From Streptomyces coryli (GTDB taxonomy: Bacteria > Actinomycetota > Actinomycetes > Streptomycetales > Streptomycetaceae): a stretch of 64,000 nt of DNA. Positions 8,086-16,865 of this stretch are shown piece after piece. The number at the start of each line of letters is the position of its first letter. Position 1 is the stretch's first letter. A program made the translations under genes and the position numbers. The DNA lies in the NCBI RefSeq assembly GCF_011044975.1, contig NZ_JAAKZV010000002.1, positions 62,001-126,000 of the forward strand, read 5' to 3'. The notes under the pieces were generated by a model. That model saw nothing but the letters and a program-made list of their open reading frames with translations. It was not told where the DNA came from and did not search any database.

Positions 8086-8856
8086 CTATGGCCGTTCGCG
8101 GAACAGCGAGTTTGTGGCGAGGATCCCGCCATCGACCCGCAGCGTCGTCCCGGTAATCCACGACGCGTCCTGCGAGGCGAGGAAGGCCACTGCCGCGGCG
8201 ATGTCCTCGGGTTCACCGACACGGCCCAGCGGATAGTGGGGGGCCATGTCGGCAAGTTGTTCTTCTCGGCCGGTCCAGGCAGAAGTACGCACGGTGCCGG
8301 GGGCGATGAGGTTGACGCGGACGCCGCGCGGGGCGGCGTGGTCGGCGAGGGTGCGGGTGAGTGAGGCGAGGCCTGCCTTGGCGGCGCTGTACGCGTGGTT
8401 GCCGAAGGAGATCTCACCATTGACCGAGCCGATGTTCACGATGGCTCCGCGGCCCGAGGCGGCGAGATGAGGCATGGCCGCGCGGGCGCATCGGAAGGCG
8501 CCGCTGAGGGTGACATCGAGATCGCGCTCCCAGTTCTCGTCGGGCTCCTCCTCGAAGTGCGGCGTATCGGCACTGCACGAGGCGGCACTGTTGACCAGGA
8601 CGTCGAAGCGCGTGAAGCGCTCCACGGTCTGCGCCACCGCGGCTTCCACCGAGGCGCGGGAAGCCACATCCCCTTCCCACCCCCAGACTTCGGCCCCGGC
8701 ATCCCGCAGCGCGGCCGCCGTCTTCTCAGCCTCGGCCCCATCCACATCAACGAGCAGAACCCGCCCACCCTCGCGGGCCAGCCGCCCGGCAGTAGCCGCA
8801 CCAATACCCCGGGCGCCTCCGGTGACCAGCACCCCGCACCCCTCGAAGCGTCTCAT
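8086..8856 (-). CDS. Short-chain dehydrogenase/reductase (classical SDR)
   Basis: 256 aa starting MRRFEGCG. All classical SDR landmarks are present: TGGARGIGAA nucleotide motif at about residues 11-20, NSAAS (NNAG equivalent), IVNIGSVNGE with the catalytic Ser, YSAAKAGL with Tyr and Lys, and the IAPGTVRT segment. The tail WITGTTLRVDGG matches glucose-1-dehydrogenase/FabG-like enzymes. An Arg-rich loop after the second strand (VDVDGAEAEKT) suggests NAD preference because of the acidic residue. Convergent with the TetR gene; no clear operon partner. Confidence 0.85.
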   Translation of the reverse strand: MRRFEGCGVLVTGGARGIGAATAGRLAREGGRVLLVDVDGAEAEKTAAALRDAGAEVWGWEGDVASRASVEAAVAQTVERFTRFDVLVNSAASCSADTPHFEEEPDENWERDLDVTLSGAFRCARAAMPHLAASGRGAIVNIGSVNGEISFGNHAYSAAKAGLASLTRTLADHAAPRGVRVNLIAPGTVRTSAWTGREEQLADMAPHYPLGRVGEPEDIAAAVAFLASQDASWITGTTLRVDGGILATNSLFRERP

Positions 8857-8903
8857 CCGGCCGAACCTACCCCGGGGTGAACGGCTCTGGTCAATTTGCA
8901 GCA

Positions 8904-9455
8904 TTAGCGCCCGGCCCAGGCCCGGGGCTGAAGGAAGGGATCGAGGTCGACCCGGCCGACGAGGTTGTCGACGATGCCGACCAGTGAGGCGAACACGCAC
9001 TCGGTGACGACCTCCAGGATCTGCTCAGCAGTGAGTCCGGCCGCCGTCGCCCGATCGACGATGGTGTCGGCGACCTTGCCCCGCTCGGTGACGACCGCCT
9101 GAGCAAGCAGGTAGACGGCCGCGTAGTGCGGGTCGGACGGCGTGTGGCCCGACCGCATCCGCTCGATCTCGGCGTCGGCCACGCCGAGTCGGCTGAGCAC
9201 GGTGGAGTGGAACGCGACACCGTAGGCGTTGTCGGCCGCGACCCCGGTGGCCAGGCCGGCGACCTCCCGGTAGGCAGGTTCCAGCCCGCCGGCGCCGACC
9301 GCCCGGCGCAGTGCGTCGAACGCGGTGAGCAGGGTGGGCGACGCGGCGACCGCGGCGGCGAGGTTGGGAACGAAGCCGAGATCGGCGGCGATGCCTTCCA
9401 TGAGGGCCTTGGAGCCCTCGGGAGCCGATTCTGCGGTGTGAATCTGGAGCTTCAT
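8904..9455 (-). CDS. Carboxymuconolactone decarboxylase/AhpD-like protein lacking the Cys pair
   Basis: 183 aa from an ATG preceded by GGAGGAA. The fold pattern fits the AhpD-like alkylhydroperoxidase core (helical, YREVAGLATGVAADNAYGVAFHSTVL), but the ExxxCxxCxxxH site is not there: cysteines are replaced, and only the trailing His (AFHS) remains. It therefore is unlikely to be a thiol peroxidase. It is divergent from an XRE/MmyB-like regulator across 126 nt containing a palindrome, an arrangement common for this regulator family and its oxidoreductase-type target. Confidence 0.75.
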   Translation of the reverse strand: MKLQIHTAESAPEGSKALMEGIAADLGFVPNLAAAVAASPTLLTAFDALRRAVGAGGLEPAYREVAGLATGVAADNAYGVAFHSTVLSRLGVADAEIERMRSGHTPSDPHYAAVYLLAQAVVTERGKVADTIVDRATAAGLTAEQILEVVTECVFASLVGIVDNLVGRVDLDPFLQPRAWAGR

Positions 9456-9530
9456 AGCGGATTCCTCCAGGCGACGACCGGCAGGACTGCCGGCACCGAC
9501 AAGCATCCGGCCGCCCGCACAGCGAAACGA

Positions 9531-9545
9531 TTCCCTGCCAGGGAA
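9531..9545. promoter_or_regulatory. Palindromic operator of the XRE regulator
   Basis: TTCCCTGCCAGGGAA is a perfect 15-bp palindrome in the gap between the divergent CMD-like and XRE genes. It ends 36 nt before the regulator start, where it would overlap both promoters. It is the only obvious dyad in the gap. Confidence 0.6.
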
Positions 9546-9581
9546 GGGCCCGGCCCGAGCCCTCGGACATACAGTGCCGAC

Positions 9582-10406
9582 ATGACGCAGCACGCGGCGG
9601 TGGTGGATGCGCCGAGCGGGTTCGGCGGCCTGCTGCGCTGGTGGCGGGCGACGCGGCGGATGAGCCAGCTCGACCTGGCGTCCGAGGCCATGACCACCCC
9701 TCGCTATGTCAGCTTCGTCGAGACCGGGCGGGCCCAGCCCAGCCGCCAGATGGTGATACGGCTGGCCCGGGCCCTCGACGTCCCGCTACGGGACCGGAAC
9801 GGCCTCCTGCTCGCCGCGGGCTACGCCCCGCTCTATGCCCGAGCCCCGCTCGACGACCCCGAACTCGCCCGGGTCGAGGCCGCGCTGAGCTCGATGCTCG
9901 CCCAGCACGAGCCGTTCCCCGCGGTGGTGATGGACCGCCGCTGGGACGTCCTCCGGGCGAACCAAGGCGCGCAGCGCCTCTTCGGCCGGCTGCTGGCACC
10001 CGACCCGATGCCGACACCGGCCAACGTTCTGCAGCTGATGATCGGGCCGGGCCCGGTACGCGATCACGTCGCCAACTGGACTTCGGTCGTCCCGGCCCTG
10101 CTGGAGCGAGCCCGCCGCGAAGCGGTGGGAGGCATCCTCGACACCGAAACCGCCGCACTGGTCGACCGACTGCGAACCCGCCCCGAGGTGGCGGCGCTCA
10201 TGGCGGCTCCCGAAGCCCCGACCCCGTCCGCCCCCACCGCCCCGGTGCTGGACGTCCGCTTCGCATGGGCGGGCACCCTGCTCAGCTTCTTCTCGGTCAT
10301 CTCCACCCTCGGCACCCCAACAGACGTCACCGCCCAGGAACTCCGGGTCGAAGCCTTCTTCCCCGCCGACGAACCGACCCGCCGGCAATGGCACCGAAGC
10401 AGCTAG
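9582..10406 (+). CDS. XRE-family regulator with MmyB-like ligand-binding domain
   Basis: 274 aa. Residues about 10-70 form the helix-turn-helix (GFGGLLRWWRATRRMSQLDLASEAMTTPRYVSFVETGRAQPSRQMV). Residues about 95-265 match the MmyB-like receptor (PAVVMDRRWDVLRANQGAQRLFG; FAWAGTLLSFFSVISTLGTPTDVTAQELRVEAFFPADEPT), which can bind a fatty-acid-like ligand. In actinobacteria these regulators commonly sit divergent from a dehydrogenase or CMD-type gene, as here. No strong ribosome site precedes the ATG, so translation may be nearly leaderless. Confidence 0.88.
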   Translation: MTQHAAVVDAPSGFGGLLRWWRATRRMSQLDLASEAMTTPRYVSFVETGRAQPSRQMVIRLARALDVPLRDRNGLLLAAGYAPLYARAPLDDPELARVEAALSSMLAQHEPFPAVVMDRRWDVLRANQGAQRLFGRLLAPDPMPTPANVLQLMIGPGPVRDHVANWTSVVPALLERARREAVGGILDTETAALVDRLRTRPEVAALMAAPEAPTPSAPTAPVLDVRFAWAGTLLSFFSVISTLGTPTDVTAQELRVEAFFPADEPTRRQWHRSS

Positions 10407-10482
10407 GGCGGGGCCGGCTCCAGTGACGTGCATCGATCTGGACGGTCGCTCAAACCGCCTCTGGTGGACGGACGTTGCCCCC

Positions 10483-10511
10483 TTGACGAGGCACTTCTCC
10501 CGCAGTCTAAT
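10483..10511 (+). promoter_or_regulatory. Sigma-70 (HrdB-type) promoter
   Basis: TTGACG (10483-10488), a 17-nt spacer and TCTAAT (10506-10511). It is well placed to transcribe the small reading frame and the protease gene downstream. Confidence 0.55.
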
Positions 10512-10537
10512 TTGGCGATCATAGACGGAGGCCACGC

Positions 10538-10654
10538 GTGGGAGAGTTCCAGTTCGCCGTTCTGACGGGGCGAACCCGTGCAGCTGATCCGAATGGAGCC
10601 GTCGACATCCGCCGCCTGGCAGAGGCGGCGGAACGGCACCTCGTTTTGTCATGA
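10538..10654 (+). CDS. Possible 38-aa leader peptide or truncated gene
   Basis: A GTG preceded by ACGGAGG opens a 38-codon frame (begins VGEFQFAVLTGRTRAADPNG) ending in TGA. It directly follows a good promoter and its last third contains a GC-rich hairpin, the layout of a leader peptide with an attenuator, but it could equally be the first exon-like stub of a deleted gene. No family recognised. Confidence 0.3.
   Translation: MGEFQFAVLTGRTRAADPNGAVDIRRLAEAAERHLVLS
10609..10631 (+). terminator. GC hairpin with short T run (attenuator or terminator)
   Basis: CCGCCGCCT (10609-10617) pairs perfectly with AGGCGGCGG (10623-10631) over a 5-nt loop. TCGTTTTG follows 10 nt later. It sits between the promoter at 10483 and the protease start, so full termination here would block the protease unless another promoter is used. 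Confidence 0.45.
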
Positions 10655-10736
10655 CCAGCGCGAGTAGAGCATGGGACCGGGACGCAACAGGCAGCCCCGG
10701 TCTGTCAGATATCGACCCATCGGGAAGGAACCGGAG

Positions 10737-13283
10737 ATGAACATGAGACCGACGAGTCGGCGGCAGTTCGTGCAGCGACTGGGCGGCACCTTTGCTGCGG
10801 GGGCAGGCATTGCGCTTTTTCCGGCCGCGTTCGCCTCGGCATCATCCAAGACCGGCCCGACATCGGCCTCTGACTATACGGGCAGTGGGCCGGCGTCCCC
10901 GCAAGGCTGCCCGCAGTGTTCGTATCCGGGAGACCCCGGCTTTGTCGCCACGAGACCAGGGGAATTCGATGCCGCTAGAGCCAGTTGGGAAACACCGGAA
11001 TACGGCTACTACACCGGCCATAACCCTGCTAATCCTGGCACAGCCGTCGATTCCCCATGGCAGCTCGCCGCAGTAAACGCGTCCACCGCCTACGCCCTGG
11101 GTTACTGCGGGCGCGGTGTCAAGCTGGGCATGATGGATTCGGGCTACAGGGTCACACACGAAGGATTTCAGACCGGTCGGATCGCCCCGGTGAGAGCGGA
11201 GGGTGTCTACGGCACGTCCGGCTTCGGCTATCGCAATGCGGCAACACCGGCGAACCCGTTTACTGCGGGCCAGCGGTTCACGGTGGCCGGTGATCAGGCG
11301 AGAGAAAGCGACTACGGGCACGGTACCGGCATGCTCGGTGTTACCTCCGGCATACGTGACGGTAAAGAACAGCACGGCATCGCCTTCGGCTCGAAGATGT
11401 ACGTTGCCCAGACCGGCGGTTCCGACACCCAGTCCCACGGTCCTTTCCACGACTACGTGTTCTGGCACACAGCCAATAAGGCCCTGGTCGACGCAGGCGC
11501 CCAGGTCATCAACAGCAGTTGGGGCTCGTACGTCCAGACCATCGACAGAACCCGCTTTGACGGCCTGGGGAACGACCTTGGCGTCAACGGCAACATCGCC
11601 AACGCCTACCAACTGCGAGGCAAAGACAGCGCCAGCCCCACAGCAATGGCGACCATTATCCCCAACGAGTACCTGAAGGACCTGGAGTACCAGTACTTCT
11701 TCTTCAAGAAGAGCTATTCAGAAGGCGGCATTCAGTATAATCCGAAATACCCAGGGCGATCCTTTATGGAGGCCATCTGGGACGCCATAAAGGAAAGCGG
11801 TACCGTCAACGTAAGGTCTTCCGGCAACAACGACTGGAGTAATCCCTACTACCGCCCGGCCTACCCCTTCTTCAATCCCTTGGCGGAGAAGCAGTGGATA
11901 GCCGTCGGCGGGGTGCAGCCGCCCACCGATGCCAACCCGGAATACACCAAGCAGTTCGGGTACAACGAGGCGGGCCTCGCCAAATGGTGGACCGTGTCCA
12001 CCCCTTCAAACAGCGTTCGGACCACGAACAGCGGTGGTGACACCAACTATTCGAACTCAAACGGCACGTCACCGGCAACGCCCGTGGCGACAGCGGTGAT
12101 GGGGGTCCTGCTCTCCCGCTATCCGAACATGGACGCCAAGCAGGTGCGCGAGCTGATGCTCACCACGGCGAACAACAAGATGTCCGACGGCGATAGATTC
12201 CTCGGCACCGGGCAAACCTCCCCCTCCGGGGAATCCATCGCCTGGACCGCTCCCGACGGTCTTCCGGACGCACGCTGGGGGTGGGGGATACCCGATCTGG
12301 CCAAGGGCATGTACGGCCCCGGCCAGTTCCTGAGCCCCATGACGTACAACATGGACAAGACGCCCCTGGACGTCTGGTCGAACGACATCAGCCAGATAGC
12401 GATCAAGGAAAGGGAAAGAGAAGACCTGGAGTGGCTGGCGGGCTACAAGAAGCAAGGCACCGCCTACGCCGGTGAATTCAGCCCCAACGTGCTGAACCGG
12501 GACGGCACACTCAGCGAACAGGCCTTCATGCTTCAAGGCATCTTGGCTGACCCGCACATCCAAGAAATCACCGACGGTCACCCCGAGTTGTACGACAAGA
12601 TAGCCCACGAGGACGCCGTCAAGTGGCGCAAGGAATGGATGGACGCGCGCGCTGCCTACATCCAGAACAACATCGACAACAACCTCTACACGGCTTCTCT
12701 GACCAAGCAAGGCCGCGGCACGCTGATCATGACGGGCGACAACACGTACAAGGGCGGCACGACGGTTGAAGGCGGCAAGCTTTCCATCACCGGCTCCCAC
12801 GCAAGCTCGATCGACGTCAAGGGCGGCACGCTCGGCGGCACCGGTTCCGTGGCAGGCGGCATCGACGTCGACCGCGGTGTGCTGCAGCCCGGCCTGTCGT
12901 CCCGGGAAGCGGCGTCCGCGGTGTCCATCACCCTCACGGAGGTCGCGCCCGGCAACGTCCTAAAGGCCGGCGGCGACGTGACCATCGGCAGAGCGGGTCG
13001 CCTTGCCATCACCATCTCCGGCGACCACGACTACACGAGCCTACGGGCCGCAGGCGACCTGGTGCTGCACGGCGAACTCGCCCTGAACGTCCGCGCGTCC
13101 CTCACTCCGGGCACCGTACTGACGATCATGAGCGGCGACTCGATCCGAGGCAACTTCCATTCCCTGCCGGAACGGCGGACCCTGAAAGCGGGCCACCACA
13201 TCTTCAGGGTGTCCTACCGGAACGGTGACGTAACGCTGACCGTCGTGCGAAGGCTGCCCGGAGCAGGCTCCGACGGCGTTTAA
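10737..13283 (+). CDS. Exported S8 (subtilisin-like) protease with autotransporter-type repeat
   Basis: 848 aa with GGAAGGAA and GGAG before the ATG. Twin-Arg signal SRRQFVQRLGG plus hydrophobic core (residues 7-35). Catalytic triad: Asp134 (LGMMDSGYRV), His195 (YGHGTGMLG), Ser445 (NGTSPATPV). Residues about 658-690 (GRGTLIMTGDNTYKGGTTVEGGKLSITG) match the autotransporter-associated beta-strand repeat, followed by GGTLGGTGSVAGG...GVLQPG, as in SphB1/NalP-type passengers of Gram-negatives. The beta-barrel translocator domain is absent and the protein ends with a short beta-rich tail. Codon use is less GC-biased at third positions than in neighbours (AAT, ATA, TTT, GAA appear often), which suggests transfer. 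Tat export would expose it outside a Gram-positive cell without a barrel. Confidence 0.85.
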   Translation: MNMRPTSRRQFVQRLGGTFAAGAGIALFPAAFASASSKTGPTSASDYTGSGPASPQGCPQCSYPGDPGFVATRPGEFDAARASWETPEYGYYTGHNPANPGTAVDSPWQLAAVNASTAYALGYCGRGVKLGMMDSGYRVTHEGFQTGRIAPVRAEGVYGTSGFGYRNAATPANPFTAGQRFTVAGDQARESDYGHGTGMLGVTSGIRDGKEQHGIAFGSKMYVAQTGGSDTQSHGPFHDYVFWHTANKALVDAGAQVINSSWGSYVQTIDRTRFDGLGNDLGVNGNIANAYQLRGKDSASPTAMATIIPNEYLKDLEYQYFFFKKSYSEGGIQYNPKYPGRSFMEAIWDAIKESGTVNVRSSGNNDWSNPYYRPAYPFFNPLAEKQWIAVGGVQPPTDANPEYTKQFGYNEAGLAKWWTVSTPSNSVRTTNSGGDTNYSNSNGTSPATPVATAVMGVLLSRYPNMDAKQVRELMLTTANNKMSDGDRFLGTGQTSPSGESIAWTAPDGLPDARWGWGIPDLAKGMYGPGQFLSPMTYNMDKTPLDVWSNDISQIAIKEREREDLEWLAGYKKQGTAYAGEFSPNVLNRDGTLSEQAFMLQGILADPHIQEITDGHPELYDKIAHEDAVKWRKEWMDARAAYIQNNIDNNLYTASLTKQGRGTLIMTGDNTYKGGTTVEGGKLSITGSHASSIDVKGGTLGGTGSVAGGIDVDRGVLQPGLSSREAASAVSITLTEVAPGNVLKAGGDVTIGRAGRLAITISGDHDYTSLRAAGDLVLHGELALNVRASLTPGTVLTIMSGDSIRGNFHSLPERRTLKAGHHIFRVSYRNGDVTLTVVRRLPGAGSDGV

Positions 13284-13327
13284 GCGGCTTTCCAGGGCGT
13301 CGTCGACCACCGACCCCAAAACGACGT

Positions 13328-13359
13328 CAGCGGCTCTGCCCGTTTGGGTAGAGCCGCTG
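13328..13359 (+). terminator. Long intergenic hairpin
   Basis: A 14-bp stem (CAGCGGCTCTGCCC against GGGTAGAGCCGCTG, one G-U pair) with GTTT loop, 45 nt after the protease stop. No T run follows. It is the transcription end of the protease gene and lies right beside a tRNA-like fragment. Confidence 0.65.
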
Positions 13360-13367
13360 GTCATCGT

Positions 13368-13398
13368 GTCGGAACGGCGGGATGTGAACCCACGACCC
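13368..13398 (-). other. tRNA 3'-end-like fragment A
   Basis: Read on the minus strand it gives GGTCGTGGGTTCACATCCC then GCCGTTCCGAC: a T arm and the 3' side of an acceptor stem resembling tRNA-Pro. No D arm or 5' acceptor strand is present. Very similar fragments occur at 42587 and 51868; fragment A shares AGCCGCTGGTCAxCGTGTCGG upstream of it with the 51868 copy, beyond the tRNA part. Confidence 0.5.
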
Positions 13399-13459
13399 GG
13401 TGGCCCCCAGCCGGCCGGACCAGTCGGCTTGGCGGCACATCAGAGGTGCGGTCTGCGCC

Positions 13460-13753
13460 ATGGACACTGGTGACCTCGAGGTCGCGGGGCGAGCAATCAT
13501 CGACGGCAACCGCTTCATGACGCTGGGGACCGCGAACTCGGAGGGCGAGCCCTGGGTGTCGCCCGTCTTCTATGTGGCCGATGGGTACTCGACGTTCTAC
13601 TGGATCTCCTCGCCCGAGGCGACGCAGGTCCGGAACATCGGGGTGCGGCCCCAGATCGGCATCGTGGTGTTCAACTCGCAGCAGGAGCCGGGCTCCGGCG
13701 AGGCGGTGTACATGGCCGCCACAGCATGCGAGCTGACCGGAGCCGAACCGTAA
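13460..13753 (+). pseudogene. Truncated pyridoxamine-5'-phosphate-oxidase-like flavin protein
   Basis: 97 aa (MDTGDLEVAGRAIIDGNRFMTLGTANSEGEPWVSPVFYVADG...). The N-terminal two thirds of the PNPOx/FMN split-barrel are clear (MTLGTANxEGxPWVSPV; FYWISSPEATQVRNI). The family usually runs to about 140-150 aa; here the frame stops after ATACELTGAEP, removing the last strands and helix. The start of the following sequence contains several stops, so the end was lost rather than shifted a few bases. Flavin binding might survive but function is doubtful. Confidence 0.6.
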
Positions 13754-13944
13754 TCGGGATTGAGATCACCTTCTGACACCGACACTGCCGACCGCCTACT
13801 GAGCCGCACGGTGCGCGGGTGACGCGGCGCTGATCGGTAACACTTCATCCGGGACCGGTAACGTTGCCCCCGGGCCTCTGGCCAGCCGCCGGCGATACCT
13901 GTTCGCTTGGGCCGGCAGTCATTACCGAAGGAACGGACAGAACA

Positions 13945-14277
13945 ATGCTCATCTTTGGCACCCGAACCTCCGTGGCCCAGCTCGCCATGATCAACTTCCT
14001 GTGCGGAATGTGCGGGAACCCGGCGGCACACAGCCTGCTCAAGCGGGTCACGAAGTTCACGCTGTTCTTCATCCCACTGGTCCCCATCTCGACGAAGCAC
14101 TTCACGCAATGCACGTTCTGCGGGGCGTCGAGCCAGATAACCAAAGAGCAGGCCGAGCAGTACCAACTGCAGGGTGCACAGCAGCCCGCGCCCCAGCAGA
14201 GCACCGGAAACCCGTTCGCTCAGCACCCCGCGCCTCAGCAGCAGCAGCCCGGCGACCGGAACCCCTACGGATCCTGA
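13945..14277 (+). CDS. Small zinc-ribbon protein with Gln/Pro-rich tail
   Basis: 110 aa from an ATG with GAAGGAAC upstream. Two CxxC pairs (FLCGMCGNPAAHS and CTFCGASS) about 40 residues apart form a zinc ribbon, with a hydrophobic stretch FTLFFIPLVPIS between them. The tail is low complexity (QGAQQPAPQQ...PAPQQQQPG). It matches the actinobacterial zinc-ribbon family of about 100 aa with unknown role. Convergent with the Ser/Thr kinase gene 10 nt away. Confidence 0.75.
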   Translation: MLIFGTRTSVAQLAMINFLCGMCGNPAAHSLLKRVTKFTLFFIPLVPISTKHFTQCTFCGASSQITKEQAEQYQLQGAQQPAPQQSTGNPFAQHPAPQQQQPGDRNPYGS

Positions 14278-14287
14278 GCCTCACCCG

Positions 14288-16189
14288 TCAGGACGGCACC
14301 GATTCGCATTTGGTCGGCGCCCAGGCGGAAGCGCCGTAGCGGTTGACCGCGCGCACCGTCACGCAGACCCTGTCGGTCGGCTCCGGGCCCTTGATCGTGT
14401 AACTGGTGCTCCCCGTGGAGTATCTCGTGTCGACCTTCTTGCCGGAGGCGGCGCCGTCGTTCGTGTAGTGGATGTCGTAGCTGGTCGCTCCTGAGACCGC
14501 CGACCAGCGCACAGTGAGCGACACGGGGCACACACCGACACATCCGCTGACGGCTGTGTACTTGTAGGTGAAGCCCGATACCGCGGACGGCGGTGAGCCA
14601 CCCGGCTCGTCACCGGAGCCCGACGACGAGCCCTCGCTGTCGGAGCCGGAGGAATCGGAGCCGCCGTCGCCACCCGCGCCCGGTGTACTGCTGGCGTCCG
14701 CACCACCTGTCGCCCCGGCACCGCGGCTTGCGCTCTCCGTGGCGTCCGGCTCACCTGCCCCGCCCTTGCCCTGCTCGCGGTCCGTATCCTTGCCGCGCTT
14801 GTCTTCGGCCTCCTTCGAGGCTGAAGCGTCGCCCTGCCCCGTCGGGCCGGCGCTGTCAGCACCGGCCCCCTCCCCGCCGGCCGTCTCCGTGGCGTGGTTC
14901 GAGCCGTCGCTCCCGAAGGACTGGAGCAGGGCGACGCTGCCACCACCGGCCGCCAGGACCGCGACGATGGCCAGCGCGACGAGGCCACGGCGCCGACGCC
15001 TACGGGGCGCGTGCTGCCCGGCGGACTCCCCACCGGCGAGGGCCGAGCCGGACGCAACAGACGAGATGGACGGGTCGGACGGATTGGACGGGCCGGACGA
15101 GGCCGACAGGTGGCCGGCCGCTCCGGCCAACTCCTCCTGCCGCCGCAGTCCCACCGTCGCCAAGTCCACCGGACTCGCCCGCAGCCCGATGGTCCCCGGG
15201 TCGGCAGGCGCTTCCCGCAGCGGCACCGCCTCGGCGTCGAGCAGCCGCGCCGACTGCCGCGCGAGGTGCGAGACGACGCCGGCGGGCAGCCAGTCGCCGC
15301 CGGATGTGCGGTACGGCATTCCACCAAAGCCGACCAGCAGCTCGCCGACATCCGGCCGCTCCTCGACGTCCTTGGCCAGACAGCGGGCGATGAGTTCCCG
15401 CAGCGCCGCGTCCTCGATGCCGGTCAGATCGGGCTCGTCCTCAACGATCTGGAACATCACCGCGTGCTGATTGCTCGCCTCCTGCCCGAACGGCAGCCGC
15501 GCGGTCGCCGCATACGTCAGCACGCCACCGAGGGTGAACACGTCGCTCCTGGCCCCGGCGCGCTGTCCGCGCACCTGCTCGGGCGACATGAACCCGGGAG
15601 AGCCGACGGCCATCCCCGTACTGGTCAGGAAGGATTCGGCCGACGTCTCCAGGGCGCGCGCGACCCCGAAGTCGATGACCTTCGCACCGTCCACGGTGAG
15701 CATCACGTTGGACGGCTTCAGGTCGCGGTGCACGATCCCGGCGCCGTGAATGTCTCCCAGCGCCCTCAACAGGCCCTCGGCGAGGGCGTGTACGGAAGCG
15801 GTCGGCAGCGGACCGTGCCGGCGTACGACCTGATCGAGCGAGAGGCCGGGGACGTATCCCGTGGCGACCCACGGCGGTTCGTCATCGGGGCCCGCGTCGA
15901 GCACGGGTGTCGTATACCGCTCCGGCACTCTTCGCGCCGCTTCGATCTCCCGCCGGAAGCGCTCCTTGAAGTGCCCGTCGGCGACGTGCTCTTCGTGTAC
16001 GACCTTCACGGCCACGGTCCGGCCGCTGTCCGACCGGGCGAGGAAGACCCGTCCCATGCCGCCGGACCCGAGCCGCCCCAGCAGCAGATACGGCCCGATG
16101 CGCGCCGGATCGGACACCGCGAGCGGCTTGATACCCCCGACTTCGACGTCGCCCCGCTCGCCGGGTCCGTCCCCGCTCGTGCCCGTCAT
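14288..16189 (-). CDS. Membrane Ser/Thr protein kinase with extracellular fibronectin III-like domain
   Basis: 633 aa. Kinase domain about residues 30-295: Gly loop LGSGGMG (40-46), Lys62 (VAVKVV), HRDLKPSN (154-161), DFG (173-175), GSPGFMSPEQ. A basic juxtamembrane segment (RRRRRRG) leads to one transmembrane helix near 400-425. The outer part is a long Ser/Gly/Asp/Glu linker, then a Cys-containing fibronectin III-like domain (about 535-633; SLTVRWSAVSGATSYDIHYTN). PASTA repeats are absent, so this is not the cell-wall PknB. Hanks-type kinases of this build are frequent in Streptomyces; the signal is unknown. Confidence 0.88.
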   Translation of the reverse strand: MTGTSGDGPGERGDVEVGGIKPLAVSDPARIGPYLLLGRLGSGGMGRVFLARSDSGRTVAVKVVHEEHVADGHFKERFRREIEAARRVPERYTTPVLDAGPDDEPPWVATGYVPGLSLDQVVRRHGPLPTASVHALAEGLLRALGDIHGAGIVHRDLKPSNVMLTVDGAKVIDFGVARALETSAESFLTSTGMAVGSPGFMSPEQVRGQRAGARSDVFTLGGVLTYAATARLPFGQEASNQHAVMFQIVEDEPDLTGIEDAALRELIARCLAKDVEERPDVGELLVGFGGMPYRTSGGDWLPAGVVSHLARQSARLLDAEAVPLREAPADPGTIGLRASPVDLATVGLRRQEELAGAAGHLSASSGPSNPSDPSISSVASGSALAGGESAGQHAPRRRRRRGLVALAIVAVLAAGGGSVALLQSFGSDGSNHATETAGGEGAGADSAGPTGQGDASASKEAEDKRGKDTDREQGKGGAGEPDATESASRGAGATGGADASSTPGAGGDGGSDSSGSDSEGSSSGSGDEPGGSPPSAVSGFTYKYTAVSGCVGVCPVSLTVRWSAVSGATSYDIHYTNDGAASGKKVDTRYSTGSTSYTIKGPEPTDRVCVTVRAVNRYGASAWAPTKCESVPS

Positions 16190-16501
16190 ACTGGTCCGAC
16201 TCCCCGGTTTCTTCCCCGATCAACGGCGTAGCAGGGTTGAGGATAGACGCTGCCGTGAAACGCCGCGAAGGCGAGGGCGAGACGACGAGCCTGTGGTCAC
16301 CCGGGTCGGAGCCGACGCCCCACGGACCCGACCGACCCGTACGCCTTCGACCTCCGGTTCTCCGCCGGCACCCCTGGTAAACCTCTTCGCTGCAGGGCAC
16401 CCCGCTTCAGAAGGAAGACACTTGCCGACTGGAGTGATGGATGCAGCCGTCCGCCCGAAACCCGCACGTTCCCACTCCTGCCGGCGCTGTCCTCGCACCC
16501 T

Positions 16502-16865
16502 GTGGTGCCGCCGGGGGTCCACGCACCTCAGTACGACACCGCGCTGCTGTCTCAGGCGCTGGGCCGCGAGGAGATGGTTTCCCGGTCGGAGGTACTGGAC
16601 CTGGGTGCCGGATGTGGCGCGCTGGCCCTGCAGGCGGCGCGCCTGGGCGCGGGGACACCGTTACGACCTCGTCGTCAGCAATCCGCCCTACGTCCCCGGC
16701 CCTGGCGCCTCGCTGCCCAGGCATGGTGCGGCACGTGCCTGGAATGCCGGCCATGACGGGGGCTTCCACATCGACCGGATCTGTGACGCGGCGCCCGGCG
16801 CGCTTCGGCCGGGTGGGGTCCTGCTCATGGTGCACTCGGCGCTCTGTGGCGTCGATGCCACGCTG
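16502..16865 (+). pseudogene. Deleted HemK2/PrmC-like methyltransferase
   Basis: One frame gives VVPPGVHAPQYDTALLSQAL...VLDLGAGCGALALQAARLGAG, the N-terminal SAM-binding region; another gives RYDLVVSNPPYVPGPGASLPRHG...HIDRICDAAPGALRPGGVLLMVHS, with the NPPY catalytic motif. About 50-60 residues that should lie between them are missing and the frame changes, so a deletion with frameshift is clear. The part after GVLLMVHSALCGVDA is also out of frame. Confidence 0.75.
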
